Below are positions 1 through 6,499 of a stretch of 13,576 nt of DNA, piece after piece. Numbering within the stretch: position 1 is the stretch's first letter; each line of letters opens with the position of its first letter. Both the position numbers and the translations under genes were made by a program. The notes under the pieces were generated by a model. That model worked only from the letters and a program-made list of their open reading frames with translations. It did no database searches and had not been told where the DNA came from. The stretch lies in assembly GCA_002686445.1 (NCBI GenBank), contig NZCO01000052.1, positions 1 through 13,576 on the forward strand, read 5' to 3'. Origin of the DNA: a bacterium. Lineage in GTDB: Bacteria; Patescibacteriota; Andersenbacteria; UBA10190.

Positions 1-9
1 GTACGAGGG

Positions 10-15
10 TATAAA
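10..15 (+). promoter_or_regulatory. -10-like hexamer just before recR
   Basis: TATAAA lies only 6 bases before the recR ATG. Transcription from it would start at or next to the start codon, giving a leaderless message. The -35 region is outside the window, so this is a weak call. A GAGGG at 5-9 could instead act as a distant ribosome binding site, 12 bases from the ATG. Confidence 0.3.
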
Positions 16-21
16 CATAAG

Positions 22-615
22 ATGTTACCTAAAGCAGTTCGATCTGTTACCGAAGAACTAACCAAGTTACCTGGTATCGGCCCGCGTACAGCCGAGCGGT
101 TAACGCTGCATTTATTACGGCAGCCAAACAATCTGGTCGCACGCTTAGCCGATACGCTTAAAGACCTGCACGAGAACGTGCAGACGTGTCGCACGTGCTT
201 CAATTTGGCGGAAAGCACTACCTGTGCCGTCTGTGGTAGTGAGATGCGAGATCGCTCACTAGTGTGCGTCGTTGAGGATGCGCTTGATGTTGAGGCGATC
301 GAAAAGACGAATGCCTATAACGGCCTGTACCACGTTTTAGGTGGCGTGCTATCCCCTGTCGAAGGCGTCGGGCCGCAGCAGCTGACCATGCAACAACTCC
401 TTGATCGCGTGAAGCAAAAAGAAGTTAGCGAGCTCATTATTGCGCTAGATCACAAAATGGAAAGTGACGCTACAACCCGCCACATTATGGGCAAACTTGA
501 GGGCAGTGGCGTTATCATTAGTCGCCTGGCACGAGGCTTGCCTACCGGAGGAGACATAGAATTCGCTGACGCATTAACGATTAGCGCTTCGCTTGAAGGC
601 CGCCGCAAGCTGTAG
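22..615 (+). CDS. recR: Recombination protein RecR
   Basis: RecR works with RecO (and RecF) to load RecA onto single-stranded DNA at gaps and breaks. The 197-residue product has the full family layout and length: an N-terminal helix-hairpin-helix (about residues 8-30, with LPGIGPRTAERL), a four-cysteine zinc finger (C56, C59, C68, C71), and a Toprim domain beginning near residue 80 (VVEDALDVEAIE), ending with the usual EFADALTISASLEGRRKL. It ends in three in-frame stops in a row (TAG TAA TAA, 613-621). No terminator for its own strand is visible downstream; the hairpin there has its T-tract on the opposite strand, so recR converges on the minus-strand RNA unit. In many bacteria recR follows dnaX and ybaB, which would lie outside the window. 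Identity is certain. Confidence 0.97.
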   Translation: MLPKAVRSVTEELTKLPGIGPRTAERLTLHLLRQPNNLVARLADTLKDLHENVQTCRTCFNLAESTTCAVCGSEMRDRSLVCVVEDALDVEAIEKTNAYNGLYHVLGGVLSPVEGVGPQQLTMQQLLDRVKQKEVSELIIALDHKMESDATTRHIMGKLEGSGVIISRLARGLPTGGDIEFADALTISASLEGRRKL

Positions 616-617
616 TA

Positions 618-643
618 ATAAAAAAGCCTCGCCCGTGCGAAGC
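618..643 (-). terminator. Intrinsic terminator of the minus-strand RNA unit
   Basis: On the minus strand a 7-bp stem GCTTCGC/GCGAGGC (one T-G wobble) with loop ACGG is followed at once by TTTTTTATTA (plus-strand A-tract at 620-625). The plus-strand reading has no T-tract, so it serves transcripts running leftwards. It directly abuts the recR stop codons. Confidence 0.7.
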
Positions 644-828
644 TCGAAATAAGAATAGAGAACAAAGGTGCTGTGAGTGAGGGTTCTCTGCCGGATATTC
701 TTCCTGGGGCTCCAGACCGTTCACGAGTGTAACCTCATCCCAGTCCATCATACGATTTCGCCTCCGGGGCTCACCTTTCGGTCGGCCTGTCCTAGTACCC
801 CCTCACAGCGACTAGCTAGCTAGCCATG
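618..828 (-). ncRNA. Unidentified structured RNA, about 210 nt
   Basis: This stretch of about 300 bases between recR and rplU holds no credible protein gene but has a consensus promoter (835-863) and an intrinsic terminator (618-643) facing the same way. The 5' part begins with a CTAG triple repeat (812-823). A long-range closing stem joins GCTGTGAG (minus strand, 809-802) with CTCACAGC (677-670), and a further GGG/CCC can extend it. Inside, ACC-GAAA-GGT forms a GNRA tetraloop hairpin closed by GGC/GCC, and CTGG-AGCC-CCAG a second hairpin. I compared it by eye with SRP RNA, RNase P RNA, tmRNA and 6S RNA. The SRP GGAAG/AGCAG loop, the RNase P GAGGAAAGUC and ACAGAA elements, and tRNA-like tmRNA ends are all absent. 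6S RNA is not excluded, because its long rod with a central bulge has little sequence signature. A GGAGG with downstream ATG exists inside, but that frame has no stop before the terminator. Confidence 0.55.
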
Positions 829-834
829 GACGCA

Positions 835-863
835 GTATTAACTGCCTACCTGCGACCTGTCAA
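835..863 (-). promoter_or_regulatory. Sigma-70 type promoter of the RNA unit
   Basis: On the minus strand TTGACA (863-858), a 17-base spacer and TATAAT-like TAATAC (840-835) form a near-consensus promoter. Transcription would begin near 828 and run away from rplU. It is among the best promoter matches in the window, which argues for a well-expressed RNA. Confidence 0.65.
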
Positions 864-877
864 GCATACTGTGTGCC

Positions 878-909
878 AAAAAAACGGCTCATCGGATGGA
901 TGAGCCGTT
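878..909 (-). terminator. rplU intrinsic terminator
   Basis: An 11-bp perfect stem (AACGGCTCATC at 883-893 with its complement at 899-909, 5-base loop) is followed on the minus strand by a run of seven T (878-884, two of them within the stem). It ends the rplU transcript just before the -35 element of the RNA unit. Confidence 0.85.
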
Positions 910-929
910 CCTGCCTGCCAACAGGCAGG
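910..929. repeat. Perfect CCTGCCTG/CAGGCAGG hairpin
   Basis: An 8-bp perfect inverted repeat with a CCAA loop abuts the rplU terminator on its upstream side (minus strand), 16 bases after the rplU stop. It has no T-tract of its own. From memory, hairpins built on this CCTGCCTG unit recur between genes in Patescibacteria genomes; only one copy is present here, so the repeat status is inferred. Confidence 0.5.
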
Positions 930-945
930 TTAATGATGTCTAGAG

Positions 946-1260
946 CTATTTGCCGATCTTGGTAATTTCAACTTCAGTGAAGGCTTGCTTATGTCCGTAG
1001 AGCTTGCGGTTCCGTTTCTTGGCCTTCATCTTCACACCCGTCACTTTTGGGTGCCTCCCCTGCTTCGTGACAGTACCCTCAACGACGGCGCCGGCAACTA
1101 GCGGTGTGCCAACCGTAACAGAGCCCTTTTCCTCAGTCAGCAAAACCTCCTTGAACTTCACTGTTTTGCCCTCAGCAACAGGTAATTTCTCAACCTTAAT
1201 CTTCGTCTTGTCGGAGACGAGATACTGCTTACTGCCTGACTTGATGACTGCGTGACTCAT
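946..1260 (-). CDS. rplU: 50S ribosomal protein L21
   Basis: L21 binds 23S rRNA in the large subunit. The 104-residue product has the family length and signatures: N-terminal YAVIKTGGKQY-like start (here HAVIKSGSKQYLVS), central VLL...VGTPLVAGAVVEGTV, and the basic C-terminal part KVTGVKMKAKKRNRKLYGHKQ ending in VEITKI. A promoter lies 32 bases upstream and a strong terminator follows. The bases before the ATG (TAACCCCC) contain no Shine-Dalgarno sequence. The usual downstream partner rpmA (L27) is absent; the RNA unit follows instead. Identity is certain. Confidence 0.97.
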   Translation of the reverse strand: MSHAVIKSGSKQYLVSDKTKIKVEKLPVAEGKTVKFKEVLLTEEKGSVTVGTPLVAGAVVEGTVTKQGRHPKVTGVKMKAKKRNRKLYGHKQAFTEVEITKIGK

Positions 1261-1291
1261 GGGGGTTATGCGATAGTTTTAGTAGAAGTAG

Positions 1292-1320
1292 ATAATAGAT
1301 ACTATTTGTGTTTTGTGCAA
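1292..1320 (-). promoter_or_regulatory. rplU promoter
   Basis: Minus strand: TTGCAC (1320-1315), 17-base spacer, TATTAT (1297-1292). Predicted start near 1285 gives a leader of about 25 bases. It begins only 12 bases after the DUF192 stop codon, so rplU may also receive read-through from upstream. Confidence 0.55.
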
Positions 1321-1332
1321 GTGACTGGGCGT

Positions 1333-1806
1333 CTAGCGAAGTACAGTGACGATTGAGCCTACTTCGATCCCATACTCGGCTGCCTTCCCTGCCCCAATTT
1401 CAAACACCCCCGTAATGGCACGTTGGGGTCGATAGCGCGGTGGGTCAGCAGCAAACTTGTCTTCAGGCGGTAAGTTCGGTGCGATACCAATTACCTTCCC
1501 GTCGGTAATCCACACTATATCAATCGGGATTACCATACCTTTCATCCAAAACACCGCTACTTGTGGCGGATCGTAAGGGAAATACATACCACTACGCTCA
1601 GGAATCTTTTTGCAGCCTATAAGTCCACGTGCCTGACTGATCGAATCAGCGGCGATCGCCGCGTCGTACGACTTACCATCAATCGTCAGCTGACCAGTTG
1701 AGAAATCACGACAGGGTTCGCGGAGAAACACGAGGCCGCTGACCACTATCAACACCAGCGCCAAGGCAGCAGCAGCTGGTAACCAAATTTCCTTACTGAT
1801 GGTCAT
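1333..1806 (-). CDS. DUF192 family membrane-anchored protein
   Basis: The 157-residue protein has one N-terminal membrane segment (about residues 8-28) and a DUF192 (COG1430) domain that should face outside. Family marks are SISQARGLIGCKKIPERSGM near residue 55, then VFWMKGMVIPIDIVWI, then a C-terminal FEIGAGKAAEYGIEVGS. The family is widespread, its biochemical role is not established, and it is often secreted or lipid-anchored. A cysteine (C32) follows the membrane segment, but no convincing lipobox is seen. The start codon overlaps the stop of the upstream sugar-phosphate transferase (ATGA at 1803-1806), so the two are cotranscribed and probably translationally coupled. This hints at an envelope role, by context only. 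Confidence 0.85.
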   Translation of the reverse strand: MTISKEIWLPAAAALALVLIVVSGLVFLREPCRDFSTGQLTIDGKSYDAAIAADSISQARGLIGCKKIPERSGMYFPYDPPQVAVFWMKGMVIPIDIVWITDGKVIGIAPNLPPEDKFAADPPRYRPQRAITGVFEIGAGKAAEYGIEVGSIVTVLR

Positions 1807-2822
1807 GAAGACACCTGGTCATTACGAAGGATTAAATAGATCGAACCTAGTACTATCATACTCCCGGCGATCACGAGAGCAATAAGTTTATGTTGCGTTT
1901 GTAACTTCACGGCAGCCAGTCCTAACGCAGCACTTACTATCAGCGCACCAGCAAAAATGGTGCGTGGCGAATACCCTGCCGCCAGCAATCGGTGGTGCAG
2001 GTGCCTGGTATCGCCTCGCCACAGTGACTGGCGAGCCAGCGCCCGCTGCACCATGACCCAGATGGCGTCAATGACTGGCAGCGCTAGAACCAGCAGCGCC
2101 GTGGCTACCTTGCCGCCACCTACGATTGCCACCAGACCAATATACAAACCCAGCCACCAGCTCCCGACCGTGCCGAGATACACCCGAGCTGGCGGCGCAT
2201 TCCAGATCAGAAAGCCAGCGATGCTGCCGGCTCCCACTACGGCTAGTCCAAACGTGATTGGATCCTGCGTTTGCGGCAATAAGCTGATCACCGCCAAGGT
2301 AGCCAGCGCGATGAAGCCAACACCACCAGCTAAACCGTCAGATCCGTCTATCCAGTTCATCGCGTTCATCAGCAGTATCAGCCAAGCAACGGTTGCGACC
2401 AAGGCCACTACTGTCATGAGGCCGCTGACGCCGGTGAGCTGCAAAATTCCTGCGCCAAAAGGATCAGTGACGTGTGTAATTATCCAGCCACTAGCAACTG
2501 CTATCACGGCAATGACGACCTGTGCCAGCAGTTGCCGTAGCGGCGGCAAGAAATATCGTTCGTCTAATATACCGAATATCATTACTAACAACGCCGTTGC
2601 TAAGAGGCCCGTCGCTAACCGAGGGTCTGGTAGCACCACAGCTGCGAGCACTGCCGTGACCGTCACCACCGTGACGCCGGCGAAATAGATTGAGGTGCCC
2701 GGTACCTGTCGCAATCGTAGTGGCGTGGCAATCATAAGTAGCCGAATGAGCAGCACCGCGCTGGTAAACGCCGCCCCAAACAGCCAGAGGTGCTGTACCG
2801 CCACAGGTGCCAAATCAAGCAT
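1803..2822 (-). CDS. WecA/MraY-type undecaprenyl-phosphate sugar-1-phosphate transferase
   Basis: Enzymes of this family move a sugar-1-phosphate from a UDP-sugar to a polyprenyl phosphate carrier in the membrane, the first step of many cell-surface glycans. About ten membrane segments fill the 339-residue protein. Landmarks, counted from ATG 2822, are ILDERYFLPP (residues 85-94), NAMNWIDGSDGLAGG (153-167), YLGTVGSWWLG (215-225) and the cytoplasmic HLHH motif (274-277). Two family positions differ: the usual DD pair is DE (87-88), and the Asp of the usual MGD motif is Thr (218). It could act on a different substrate or be weakly active. A GTG codon directly upstream (2825) sits 9 bases from GAGG and is an alternative start; a TTG at 2870 has less support. 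It overlaps the DUF192 gene by four bases. Confidence 0.88.
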   Translation of the reverse strand: MLDLAPVAVQHLWLFGAAFTSAVLLIRLLMIATPLRLRQVPGTSIYFAGVTVVTVTAVLAAVVLPDPRLATGLLATALLVMIFGILDERYFLPPLRQLLAQVVIAVIAVASGWIITHVTDPFGAGILQLTGVSGLMTVVALVATVAWLILLMNAMNWIDGSDGLAGGVGFIALATLAVISLLPQTQDPITFGLAVVGAGSIAGFLIWNAPPARVYLGTVGSWWLGLYIGLVAIVGGGKVATALLVLALPVIDAIWVMVQRALARQSLWRGDTRHLHHRLLAAGYSPRTIFAGALIVSAALGLAAVKLQTQHKLIALVIAGSMIVLGSIYLILRNDQVSS

Positions 2823-2875
2823 CACGGCATCGTACCTCGAGGTAACAAGGAACACGAGAGACGCCGCCAAATCCG

Positions 2876-2904
2876 TAGACCATGACTCTCAAACCATCTA
2901 TACT
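2876..2904 (+). promoter_or_regulatory. Promoter of the small zinc-ribbon gene
   Basis: TAGACC (2876-2881), 17-base spacer, TATACT (2899-2904). The start near 2911 leaves a leader of about 40 bases. On the opposite strand TATAGA overlaps the same bases and could be the -10 of the WecA-like gene, but its -35 is poor. Confidence 0.45.
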
Positions 2905-2951
2905 GGCGTCAGGTGCCAGTTTGTTCATTAGTCCTGCTTGGGGGAGCCAAC

Positions 2952-3113
2952 GTGGATGACACAGTCAGCGTCAAGTGTCCGAAGTGCCATAATTCAACAC
3001 GCATACCCAAACAAGGAGACGGCTGTTGCGAGACCTGTGGAAAGCATCTCACACCCTCTGCACCGCGGCCGGTCAATGATCGGTTCACTCCAGTTACCGT
3101 TTCCGATCGCTAG
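2952..3113 (+). CDS. Small zinc-ribbon protein, 53 aa
   Basis: The protein begins at GTG 2952, five bases after a GGGGGAG ribosome binding site (2940-2946). It carries CPKC, then about 16 residues later CCETCGK, giving two CxxC knuckles expected to bind one zinc ion, followed by a short polar tail rich in Pro, Arg and Thr. Reading frames further upstream lack a binding site. Zinc ribbons this small often bind nucleic acid or a protein partner; nothing here shows which. The gene is a complete unit with its own promoter and terminator, inserted between two envelope genes read from the other strand. A longer start at GTG 2913 would add 13 residues and overlap the predicted transcription start. 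Confidence 0.75.
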   Translation: MDDTVSVKCPKCHNSTRIPKQGDGCCETCGKHLTPSAPRPVNDRFTPVTVSDR

Positions 3114-3121
3114 TATCACAA

Positions 3122-3151
3122 GGCCCGAGCTACAGAAGCTCGGCTTTTTTT
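3122..3151 (+). terminator. Terminator of the zinc-ribbon gene
   Basis: Stem CCGAGCT/AGCTCGG (3125-3131, 3137-3143) with a 5-base loop is followed by C and seven T (3145-3151). The T-tract overlaps the stop codon (3150-3152) of the glycosyltransferase gene that ends here on the other strand. Confidence 0.8.
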
Positions 3152-4799
3152 AACTGCGCCGCGATTTTTCCATTACGTTGAAGCCCAGATCACGCCCAAG
3201 AAAGAGACGGGTTTCCGCGTCAAGCGCCGGGAAAGACGACAAGAGAGTCGCGATGACCGGAACTAATGCCCACTGGAAGATCATCGACAGATAGCGCCAA
3301 CGGGAATGCGTGCCAGGTCGATGCGGTAGCAACAGTAGCTGCAGGGCGGATGAAATAACTAAGCCACCCATGGCGATGGTAATAATGGTGCGCGCCATGT
3401 ACGGCAAGCTGTATGACAGGACCGTGGTATGAAACTCCGGACCGCCAAAGAAAATCGGTAGCCAACCTAAGCCAGCGATAATGATCGGCGCCGTTGCCCA
3501 CGAATGGTGTCCTTCGAGTGTGCGGAAGAGGTACAGCGCTTTGGTTCTCTTGGCGATGTGCTTGTTCTGCAAGAACCCCTCGGCTAAGAAGGGAAAGTTC
3601 TCTATTCCCCACGCCCAACGCCGCTTTTGTTTGTACTGATTCACGAAAGTTCGCCACCAACTATCCGCGAGAGCCGCATCCATCGACACTGTCGTGTACA
3701 TCGGATGGGTTCGGTACTGCCCATTAAAGTGCAGCAAACACTGCCAAAAAATACGCGAGTCTTCCGAGACTATATCTGTTTGCCAGTAGCCCACTTCCTT
3801 GAGCGTGCGCAGCGTCATGCTGTGACTAGAGAAGGTCACCAGTCGTTCCGGCCTGGTCGATTCAATCATCTGCCAGAACGTTGAGCCAGTAGCGATCACG
3901 CGCGAAAATGCCGGAGCATCCCACACGTTGTTGTTATATATCGGTAGCGGCTGGTAGCTCACCCGATAACGATCGGGCAACGTAATAAATTGGTACGTCA
4001 GCGTGCTGAAGTAGTTAGCCGAGGCGACGGTGTCACTATCAAAGTTACTAATCAACACGTCGTCGATGGCGATTCCAGCAGCGGTTAACTTTTCTTCCAT
4101 CTGCTTAATTGACCAAGTGGCGTTCGCACTTTTCACACGAGCCTCCCCCGGTAAGCCATCGGGATGGAAAGTAGTTAGGAAGGTTTGGAACGAGTCGGCA
4201 AACTCCTCGGTGACCGCAGCTGCTCGTTCATGGGCGGTGCCGCTGCGTTCCTCAAAACCGACAACCACATGTAAACGTTCATGCGGAAAATCAGCGGCCA
4301 CGAGCGACCGCAGCGATGTGCGAAGTACCGTCAACGATTCGTCATAAGTAGGCATGACCACCACGTGGTGTACGCGCTCCCAATCAACTATGTCGTGCCC
4401 ACTTGCCTGCAGCTCTTCTAGCTCTCGTAAATGGTCACGCGCCACGCGCCGCTCTGGCCGGCTTGCTGCAGCCGCCAGTTGCCCGGCAACCTCTTTGATA
4501 TAGGGACCTAAATCGCCCCCCACGCCCCGACAACGAGCCAGCCAGTCTACTGCTTCTTCATGTCGCAGACGCCGATACGCATACACTAAGTGAACCGACA
4601 TGTAGAAAGCACGAATCAGCACGTACAAGTCGTAAATGATGATAAAAATAGCAATCCAAAACGGCACAATAAACGCGAGCGCCGACAGGCCAATGAGTGT
4701 CGTCCAAGCCAGCGTGGCCGGTATGATTTCAAAAACTCGGCGGCGGATGTCCGCCGGTGAAAGTTCGATACTTGTAGCTGGTAGGGCCAAAAGGTTCAT
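3150..4799 (-). CDS. Processive-type family 2 membrane glycosyltransferase
   Basis: This 549-residue inner-membrane enzyme probably polymerises or extends a surface polysaccharide. Two membrane segments lie at about residues 26-67. The GT-A catalytic domain starts near 143 (VVVMPTYDES). The metal and sugar-nucleotide motif DSD is at 254-256, the catalytic acid in SED at 345-347, and QKRRW at 391-395 matches the QxxRW motif of processive enzymes such as cellulose and hyaluronan synthases. About four further membrane segments follow (roughly 433-530). The insert between residues 80 and 140 is charged and helical. The nucleotide sugar and the polymer cannot be read from the sequence. The start codon lies 17 bases after the previous gene's stop; only a weak AGG precedes it. 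It is the last gene of the four-gene minus-strand run. Confidence 0.88.
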   Translation of the reverse strand: MNLLALPATSIELSPADIRRRVFEIIPATLAWTTLIGLSALAFIVPFWIAIFIIIYDLYVLIRAFYMSVHLVYAYRRLRHEEAVDWLARCRGVGGDLGPYIKEVAGQLAAAASRPERRVARDHLRELEELQASGHDIVDWERVHHVVVMPTYDESLTVLRTSLRSLVAADFPHERLHVVVGFEERSGTAHERAAAVTEEFADSFQTFLTTFHPDGLPGEARVKSANATWSIKQMEEKLTAAGIAIDDVLISNFDSDTVASANYFSTLTYQFITLPDRYRVSYQPLPIYNNNVWDAPAFSRVIATGSTFWQMIESTRPERLVTFSSHSMTLRTLKEVGYWQTDIVSEDSRIFWQCLLHFNGQYRTHPMYTTVSMDAALADSWWRTFVNQYKQKRRWAWGIENFPFLAEGFLQNKHIAKRTKALYLFRTLEGHHSWATAPIIIAGLGWLPIFFGGPEFHTTVLSYSLPYMARTIITIAMGGLVISSALQLLLLPHRPGTHSRWRYLSMIFQWALVPVIATLLSSFPALDAETRLFLGRDLGFNVMEKSRRS

Positions 4800-4816
4800 G
4801 TTTGCCTAAGACACTT

Positions 4817-5182
4817 CTAAAAATTAATTCGCCAGATGAAAAAAAACGCAGCCGCTAAGATGACTTGAAATAGCGGCATGGTAGTCCACAGTACCCAAGA
4901 AACTCTCGCATCAGCATTGGTGGCAGCAAATCCTACTACTAGATTCAGGAGGAGTAAGATAGTGCCGGTTAGCGGCAACACAGTAATGTGCTCACCTTGG
5001 CCCACAAAGTCAATGCCCACGTCGACGCTATAGTGCAGCACTACTGCCGCGCCCTGGCGATCAAAAAATTGGAGCGCGGCGAACCACAGGCCGGCGTTTA
5101 GGGCCGCACTAGTAGCTACCAGCCCTAACAGCGGCCGAGATCTGATTGCGTCTTTGATCGTTAGTCGCTGAAAATCTACCAT
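4817..5182 (-). CDS. Small membrane protein, three predicted TM segments
   Basis: The 121-residue product has a short charged N-terminus and hydrophobic stretches at about residues 18-38, 63-84 and 94-118, with LHYSVDVGIDFVGQG between the first two. I do not recognise a named family with certainty; proteins of this size and pattern, with an HY...GID loop, appear in Patescibacteria and slightly recall DUF1648. The chosen start (ATG 5182) lies 8 bases after the transglycosylase stop and has AAGG five bases upstream. An upstream in-frame start at 5245 would overlap that gene by 55 bases and is unlikely. The position between a secreted wall hydrolase and a glycan synthase suggests an accessory envelope role, by context only. 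Confidence 0.75.
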   Translation of the reverse strand: MVDFQRLTIKDAIRSRPLLGLVATSAALNAGLWFAALQFFDRQGAAVVLHYSVDVGIDFVGQGEHITVLPLTGTILLLLNLVVGFAATNADARVSWVLWTTMPLFQVILAAAFFFIWRINF

Positions 5183-5190
5183 GCCAACCT

Positions 5191-6495
5191 TTAAAACTGC
5201 TTTTGATATTCGGCAGCGACAGCCATCACGCGGTCGATATACCACGGATACTTTTGCCAGTTTGGACCCGCCAAATACCGACCGGCAGCCTCTCGCTCGC
5301 GGGCCGGGTCGAACGCTCCATGGTCACCGAGCAATATCGACGTACCCACAAATGCGTCGAGTAGTTCATACGGATCAGGCAAGGACTTACCAAGGTAACT
5401 ACCAACCCGCGCAGAGATGGCTTCCCAGGTCGCAGGCATGATTTGGGCAGGGCCCATGGCACCACCCCACCCGTAGCTCGGAGCAGCTGAAATGGGCGCG
5501 GTGTTAGGATCAAGTCCCAGCTCTTTGGTGATACGCAAGAATGCCTCACGCGATTGCGGTTGCATATCATCCGGGAACACGCCGCTACCGAGATTGCCAC
5601 CGATGTTTGATTCAACCTTCAAGACACCAAGTAACAGCGCGGGTCGAACCCCCGTAAACTTTCCTGCGAGCTGCGCCATGTCAGTCGCCTGCGTCAGTGA
5701 TAATTTCACACCCGCACCTTGCAGTTGGAATAGTCCCTGCTCTATTTCGCGACGAGCAACCTGTGCTTCAGCAATTTTCCGCTCATAGCGTAGTTGTCTG
5801 TCCTTGTTAACCGCCAGAAACTCTTGCTGGTCACCTTCTTGATCAGCCAAGTCAGCGCGCTGGCTTACGAGTAGTTGCTGCAACTGACCGAGATCTGTTT
5901 CCTGCTCCACTAATGCCTCCTCCTCTGCCAATAGCTTCTCCTCTTCAACGTGCAGCTGCTTAACTACCCCGACACTTCGATCCTGGAGCTCATTTAAGAT
6001 GGCGCGTTCGGCAAGCACGTCGGACAGGCTCCCCGTCCGCAAGAATAGATCCAGCAACGACACCTGCTCATGTATATAGAGCTGCCGCAGAACATGTGCG
6101 AGCTCCTCGCGTCGCACCGACATGTCTATGCGCAACGAATCTATATCAGCTACGGTTCGGTCTTTGTCGTCACGCACCTGCTGGATATTGAGCTGCGTTT
6201 GTCGTAGCTCGAGTCGCGCCTGCGCTAGCTGTCCCTTGATAGCCGCTAGTTTGTTCGCAATTATGTCTTCCTCATTCTCGGCTGTTGCCTGCCTACCCTC
6301 TAGGGCTTTAATTTGCTCATTCAGCTCAGTTATTTCGCTTTGCTTATCGGTGATTGCCTGCTGGTTAGCTATCAGCTCCTCCGCCGTCTCTTCAATATCG
6401 ACAGACTCGTGCTCGTCGGCGCTCGCAGGCAAAGCAACTAAGCCACTGCCGAACGCGAAACCGATTAGGAGCACGAGAGTTAGGCGTAGTTTCAT
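5191..6495 (-). CDS. Secreted coiled-coil protein with MltB-like lytic transglycosylase domain
   Basis: The protein is exported (signal peptide 1-26, cut after ASA) and probably cuts peptidoglycan between MurNAc and GlcNAc. Residues about 35-255 are a long charged coiled coil like the N-terminal part of PcsB/CwlO-type division hydrolases. The C-terminal domain (about 265-434) resembles MltB/GH103: LLGVLKVESNIG carries the likely catalytic Glu295, and GGAMGPAQIMPATW (344-357) is the substrate-cleft motif. In PcsB-type proteins the coiled coil docks on the FtsEX complex and holds the enzyme inactive; here a transglycosylase replaces the usual CHAP or NlpC/P60 peptidase. No ftsEX is in the window. 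The ATG is four bases after the PIN gene stop with no Shine-Dalgarno, so translation is probably coupled. Confidence 0.88.
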   Translation of the reverse strand: MKLRLTLVLLIGFAFGSGLVALPASADEHESVDIEETAEELIANQQAITDKQSEITELNEQIKALEGRQATAENEEDIIANKLAAIKGQLAQARLELRQTQLNIQQVRDDKDRTVADIDSLRIDMSVRREELAHVLRQLYIHEQVSLLDLFLRTGSLSDVLAERAILNELQDRSVGVVKQLHVEEEKLLAEEEALVEQETDLGQLQQLLVSQRADLADQEGDQQEFLAVNKDRQLRYERKIAEAQVARREIEQGLFQLQGAGVKLSLTQATDMAQLAGKFTGVRPALLLGVLKVESNIGGNLGSGVFPDDMQPQSREAFLRITKELGLDPNTAPISAAPSYGWGGAMGPAQIMPATWEAISARVGSYLGKSLPDPYELLDAFVGTSILLGDHGAFDPAREREAAGRYLAGPNWQKYPWYIDRVMAVAAEYQKQF

Positions 6496-6499
6496 ATTG

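Noticed and set aside
584..751. Minus-strand ORF of 56 codons starting ATG ATG at 751 with GGAGG nine bases upstream
   Set aside because: It has no stop before the terminator at 618-643 and reads on into recR, so the predicted transcript would lack a stop codon. Treated as chance within the RNA unit.
618..828. Assignment of the RNA unit to SRP RNA, RNase P RNA or tmRNA
   Set aside because: The diagnostic loops of each (SRP GGAAG/AGCAG, RNase P GAGGAAAGUC and ACAGAA, tmRNA tRNA-like ends) could not be found on either strand.
2823..2870. TTG-initiated N-terminal extension of the WecA-like protein
   Set aside because: No ribosome binding site is spaced for it and the first residues are not typical; GTG 2825 or ATG 2822 near GAGG fits better.
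5183..5245. N-terminal extension of the small membrane protein to 5245
   Set aside because: It would overlap the transglycosylase by 55 bases; ATG 5182 has AAGG at proper spacing.
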